64,000 bases of DNA from Cristatella mucedo (lineage: Eukaryota > Bryozoa > Phylactolaemata > Cristatellidae): contig WPIO01000033.1 in the NCBI GenBank assembly GCA_009760855.2, forward strand, positions 342,001 to 406,000, read 5' to 3'. Of this stretch, positions 59,521 to 64,000 are shown piece after piece; within the stretch, counting starts at the first letter, position 1; each line of letters begins with the position of its first letter. The position numbers and the translations under genes are program-made. Below the pieces are notes generated by a model. It did not search any database. It had not been told where the DNA came from and saw nothing but the letters and a program-made list of their open reading frames with translations.

Positions 59521-60804
59521 ATTTAGCAGTTTGAGAGATGAATAACCAGCGCCCAGCTCTGGGTCGAAGCTCAACAAATCCTGCTACCACCCCTTTACAT
59601 AAAACTAGGTTTAATAGAGAACTTCGTGAAAGCTGTGGACCGTCCATCGCCTGCTGTCCGATACATGCATGCAAAATTTCGTCGACTCGGCGAAGCAAAA
59701 AGTTAAAGAAAGTTTTTGGCAAACAACTCAACTCTCTTTGCCACGTGAGCTAAGCTGACTAAGCTCTCCTTTCTGCTTGCGGCCGTTCTAAGCAGACGTC
59801 CTCTCTAGCAAAGGTAGAAAACTGATGGCTCAGAACTTGACCACGTGTTTTATTCAATAACTAACACGTGCTTCAGCAAGCACACCTCGTGGGCAGGGCA
59901 GCAGACCCTGGACAAACATGTCGGCTGCAGTTCAAGTTCTCTACCCAGCTGATCGCTCAGCACCTGACCTTATCTTCGAATATGTAGAACCATAAACGAC
60001 TCTATATCGATCTCGCGAATATGTGTTGTGTCAACAAGTGAAACAATCCTTGTGGCTTTGAACCCGGCCAGAACCGCATTGTCAAATCTGATGTGGCAGT
60101 CCGTCTGGAGGAAGCATTTCGCAAGGAATTTCAAATCCAAAATCTGTTACACCAACCACTTGGTAAGCTTCCCCAATTCAAACTAGCCATTTAATGCGAT
60201 CTCCATAACACGTGCTCTGCTCGGTCGACTGTGCTGGGTTGACTGCATGAAGATATGAGAATCAACTTGTATTGGATGCAGCCATAAGAGGTGACAACAA
60301 GTGACACACAACAAGTGACCTAATATAACAAGCAGCATACGTTCGTGCCGGTATCATAAGTATGGCCTGGCTGTAGCAACGCATGCAGTATCTCAGTTCG
60401 CTGCCACCTCACTTTAATGACCACAAAGTGAATCTTCGTGCCGAGGTTTCACTACAGAGGTCATATCTCTAGGAAGAGATTGACTACTGGTAGCCCCTAG
60501 GTATAAACCAAGCTATGGCCATACAGCCGATCATCTACATGTATAAAGTGGATGAAAAGTTGCTGTTAAGCATTAATTATCAGTATACATTAGTAATACA
60601 ATATTTGATCAACTAAGGCCATTATTACACCAGCATCAGAAAGCACAATGGTAGGTCTGCTCTACTAGTCACCGAGTACACTGAATGGGGGGGGGGGGCT
60701 CGATGGACGATCGAAGCCAAAGCTACACCAGCCTAGCCATCAGCTTTTTAAATGCACCTCTGTAAAGCATACGGACTTGAGCAGCTTGGATTTGGGCTCT
60801 GCCA
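59521..60804. other. Intergenic, nothing recognised
   Basis: No gene or repeat family recognised, apart from a G12 run at 60687-60698. Confidence 0.5.
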
Positions 60805-61060
60805 ACCTATGTAATGTATCCCCCTCTGTAACTTCACCAAGACTATGTAGGTTTTACGCTGGGGAGTGTGTATAGCCACTCGAAGCTTAAGTGGCTTTCG
60901 GTATGCATTCGGTAGCCAACAGACTTCGTTTCACGAAACAAAGAGAAAGTGGGAAGCATAGCAATGTCAGGAGAGCAGTTGAGGTAGTGAGTATTTATGA
61001 AAGTAACTCTGGAAAGGATGAGCCATAGTCGGTAGCAGAAGAGTAGTTGTCGTTTCGAAA
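60805..61060 (-). mobile_element. LINE family D tail fragment
   Basis: Minus-strand 3' UTR and last codons (plus-strand CTGTAACTTCACCAAGACTA and GGTAGCCAACAGACTTCGTT), with the TACAT-derived tail ATGTAATGTAT at the left end. Confidence 0.8.
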
Positions 61061-61963
61061 GAACCGAATGTGGGGCTTAATTAAGCAATTTCGAGGTAGT
61101 CCTACTAGAGAAGGGCTCGAGAGTTGGCGGCCGTTAGCCACGCTAACTCAAACAGTATGTGAAAGCAAGGGACGCGACTCAAGGTACCGCACTGAATAAA
61201 TGACCGATCATCATAAAAAGGTTTTGTCTCTAAATGCCGATAGACAGAAACTAGTTCACATTTAGTCCTGCGAACGCCTTTCGGCCGAGTTAGTCACTCT
61301 TTTAACGGCTAATAGGTCGTCTGATGTACCTGTTCACTTCTGCATCCTGCCTGTCAATTCAAAGGCAGCAAGCACTGGTGGAGGGGGCTGATTAACCAAC
61401 GTAAAAGAACTTGAGTAGAAGCTTTCGGATCATTCTGATGGGATACACAAACTCGAGAATGGCATTTCTGCCTTACTTTGAGGCTCAAGGGCAGGACAAG
61501 TGGGATTGCTGAAAGAATGCAACGGCTTTGGGATGCTCAAGCCCTTCGGGCAGGTAACTGCATCCAAGAGTCCAACCACACCGCAGGGTCACCGAGCCAT
61601 CGGCTGCAGAACCGGGGCAGCACCCAGTCTCCCAGAAGCACCTGTGGTGGCTTAGACGTCGGTTCATGCGAGAACTGCATTCATAAGAAAATTTTGTATA
61701 CGTTTTACAATTATTAAATTACTTTTATGCTGCCAAATTTCAATTACACAGGATGCACCGCAGTGTTCCACGAGTACCTACAGTAAAAGGTCTGGATCGT
61801 GTGACACTGAAGTCAGGTTCTGTTTCGGGTCTCATTAGCAAGTCGTCTTATTAGTGGCTGAAGATGAATTGGTACACCAAAACAGTTAGAGCTAAACTCA
61901 TGTTCCCTTAAACTACGGCCATTTTGCCAGTTCTGACAAATTACCCCCTTGTATTCCTTACTC
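61061..61963. other. Intergenic, nothing recognised
   Basis: No supported gene. The ORF at 61478-61717 (plus) has no recognisable motif. Confidence 0.5.
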
Positions 61964-62243
61964 ATAATAATAATAGTAATAATAATAATAATAATAATAA
62001 TGTACTTGATAAAGCGCCCTCAGATAACTTAATCTCTTTCTAGGCGCTTTACATTTGCTGCAAAGGGAAATGCAATTAAATGGTAAGTAAAATCATGCTT
62101 GAAAAACAAACAAAATGAATAACATGGTTAGGGGTGACATGCACAGGGTCAGCATGCAAATGTGGTTAGTGGCAGCATGCACAGTGTCAGCACGCATAAG
62201 CACGTGAAGGACGAATCACAGGGACCCACTAAATGCTGTCCTA
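61964..62243 (-). mobile_element. LINE family C 3' end, well preserved
   Basis: Minus-strand copy with a long (AAT)n tail at 61964-62002, the tail hairpin (AAGCGCCTAGAAAGAGATTA on the minus strand) and the 3' UTR up to AGGACAGCATTTAGTGGGTC. Nearly identical to the 24176 copy over its length. Confidence 0.88.
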
Positions 62244-62844
62244 AATAGGGATGTACTCATCATAGTGAATATGCATGATACATATTAAATATCATGTAAA
62301 CAATAAGCTTTCAATAGCACATACAATTTTAAAAAGTACCACTTTAGAGGCAGCATGTTTTACATGTACAGCTCCGTTAAACATCGGCAAAGAGGTAAAA
62401 CTTCTGAGTGAACTCACTAAACAGCCTTAAATCACGGAAGTGACTGCAACTAGAATCAGGGCTATAGTGGAGTAAAACTAAGTTCGACACTCCCATAGTC
62501 GTCACTACTTCAGATGAATTGCCAGTAAGGGATTCCAGCTGGAACAGTAATGCTTGCAAGTAAAGTCACGTCTGCTATGCTGAGCCACTGTAGTAAACGT
62601 AAGTGTGAGTATCCTTTTACTTATTCAACAATAATATTGAAGCTAGAGAAACTTCGGCCAGCCCTAAAAAAAGCTCGACAAAGCTGCCATGCGCAATGAC
62701 TAGTCGTTACTTCTACAATGCAGCAGATCTGATCGATAAAGGCAATTACGCAAGGCCTGCTCACAAGCCTATAACGTGCAAATTTGCTGTACATATTTGG
62801 CCACGGAATATGCGTTCTTCATCCACAAAGAAACTTGTTTCGGT
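62244..62844. other. 3' flank of the CREC-family gene
   Basis: Contains the 3' UTR by position. I saw no canonical AATAAA on the minus strand between 62244 and 62844. Confidence 0.4.
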
Positions 62845-63122
62845 TCATAGCTCATCTTTACGGAGATGATTGCCATAGTCAGTGGCTTCACTGCCGACCC
62901 ACAGCTCATGCTGTGCGACGATCTCTTCCTTGGTCAACTTGTCATCTTTGTTTGTATCGGTCTCAGAAAACAAATGGTCACTCTCTTCCTCCGAAATAGT
63001 GCCGACATCTGGTGACACCCACTTCTTGATTTCATCAGGCGTCAATTTTCCATCTTTGTTACGATCATTGAATTTGAAATTCTCTTTCTCTGAGATAATA
63101 AGTTCCGGGTCGCTCTCTGATG
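62845..63122 (-). CDS. CREC-family EF-hand protein, last exon (reticulocalbin/calumenin-like)
   Basis: Calcium-binding protein of the secretory pathway, predicted to stay in the ER. The exon opens after a TTTTTCAG acceptor with two bases of a split codon and encodes 91 residues to the stop. Two EF-hands are visible: NDRNKDGKLTPDE and SETDTNKDDKLTKEE, both with loop residues suited to bind calcium (the second has D instead of the usual central G). After them come HELWVGSEATDYGNHL and a C-terminal KDEL retention signal. VGS-ATDYG before an xDEL end is typical of reticulocalbins and calumenin. Earlier exons with four or more EF-hands must lie beyond the right edge. Which CREC member it is cannot be decided. 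Confidence 0.92.
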
Positions 63123-63640
63123 CTGAAAAACAAAAAACAATGTCCCAGTGTAAACTGCTTTAACTGGCCAATGAGACCGTTGAAAACTGCCTGATACGAT
63201 AGCTGAGTGTGCCAGCATTGCATATTGTCATGTTACGATAACAAAGTGGCAAACTAAAACAGACAAGCAGGATTATCTATGAACACAGCATGCAAGGCAA
63301 TCATGATCTTTGGTCCAACCATTATTACACCTGATAGAACTAAGCCTTTTCAGAAGTCATAATGCCTAATCACCCTTTGTATCAGCAGGGTTTTAGCAAA
63401 CTGTGGGGGAAAGGACTCAACCTTAACTATTCTCTATGCATAATTGTGGCTGGTAAGCTAAGTTTCAAGAGGCATTCATCTCGCATGACAATTCAGCAAC
63501 ACTTACAACTTTCACTAAATTAATACAGGACTTAAGACATTAGCCTAAGGCTGTTAATGACAGCAATGCAAAGCACGAGACGGCTTAGTCCAAGCGGGTT
63601 CCTAAACAAGACCAGAGCGCTAAACGCATAATTTTGGAAG
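63123..63640. other. Intron of the CREC-family gene
   Basis: Begins at the acceptor side of the last exon. No exon or repeat family recognised before the endonuclease frame at 63641. Confidence 0.5.
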
Positions 63641-64000
63641 GTAACTATGCTACTTAAAGGTCTGCCAGATAAGAAAAGACGACATACTAGTACACATTCT
63701 TCACAGACTTCATCGCCGTCGCCCAGTTGTTGGACAGCCTCTTAAATTCTGCCTACTAAATGTCCGCTCACTAAAAACCAAGGGGTTACTTATCTGCAAT
63801 CAGGTGGTCCAGGAGAAGCTAGATGCATTTCTCCTTACCGAAACCTGGATGACGCCTTGTTCCAGTAGCTGTATTTCCGAGACCACCCCATCCGGGTTCT
63901 CATTCTATCAGTCCATGCGTTCTGACAAGGTTGGTGGCGGGGTTGCAATTACTGTTCGCGAATCGTTTGGCTATAAAATGTGCAGTTTCTCGCATGGGTC
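63641..64000 (+). mobile_element. Non-LTR retrotransposon, APE endonuclease start
   Basis: An open frame without an ATG runs from about 63641 through the window end. It reads KFCLLNVRSLKTKG (conserved Asn), EKLDAFLLTETWM (catalytic Glu), then SFYQSMRSDKVGGGVAITVR. These are the first motifs of the apurinic endonuclease domain of CR1/L2-type elements. Unlike the other copies it includes the 5' part, so a longer element may extend to the right. It lies antisense within the CREC gene's intron. Whether it is family C or D cannot be told. Confidence 0.85.

Overview
This is a window of nuclear DNA from an animal, almost certainly an invertebrate; I cannot name the phylum. The evidence is spliced genes with GT-AG introns, a fused APS kinase-ATP sulfurylase (the metazoan PAPSS arrangement), a C9orf72 homologue, long CA/TA/CT microsatellites, tRNA-derived SINEs and many 5'-truncated non-LTR retrotransposon tails. 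There is no operon, CRISPR array or prokaryotic or phage gene. Exons were assembled by eye from conserved protein blocks, splice dinucleotides and codon phase.

Four protein-coding genes are supported, all on the minus strand. From left to right: (1) a C9orf72 homologue (about 7949 to beyond the left edge, five exons seen); (2) PAPSS, a bifunctional PAPS synthase (43804 to 32753, nine exons, 605 residues, missing only a short N-terminal exon); (3) DTWD1, a tRNA-uridine aminocarboxypropyltransferase (57515 to 50793, four exons, 240 residues, complete); (4) the last exon of a CREC-family (reticulocalbin/calumenin-like) EF-hand protein ending in KDEL (63122 to 62845), which continues beyond the right edge. 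The four act in unrelated processes (autophagy/membrane trafficking, sulfate activation, tRNA modification, secretory-pathway calcium binding), so nothing suggests that they work together.

The rest is intron and intergenic DNA filled with mobile-element debris. I see two tRNA-derived SINE families ('A', about 170 bp, and 'B', about 140 bp) and two non-LTR families. 'C' has a tail hairpin plus (ATT)n; 'D' has a TACAT-repeat tail and a conserved reverse-transcriptase C-terminus. There is also a decayed hAT-like transposase in a C9orf72 intron, a decayed member of a multicopy invertebrate protein family at 58.4-59.5 kb, and the still-open start of an APE-type endonuclease at the right edge. The largest gene-free stretch is 8.0-32.7 kb.

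I did not find a new multi-gene system. The most interesting observations are: SINE B and LINE C share the same 3' tail hairpin, which points to a SINE/LINE mobilisation pair; an isolated near-perfect hairpin lies at 27155-27217; two family D elements lie in inverted orientation in one DTWD1 intron; and a 0.4-kb purine/pyrimidine repeat starts about 40 nt inside a PAPSS intron.
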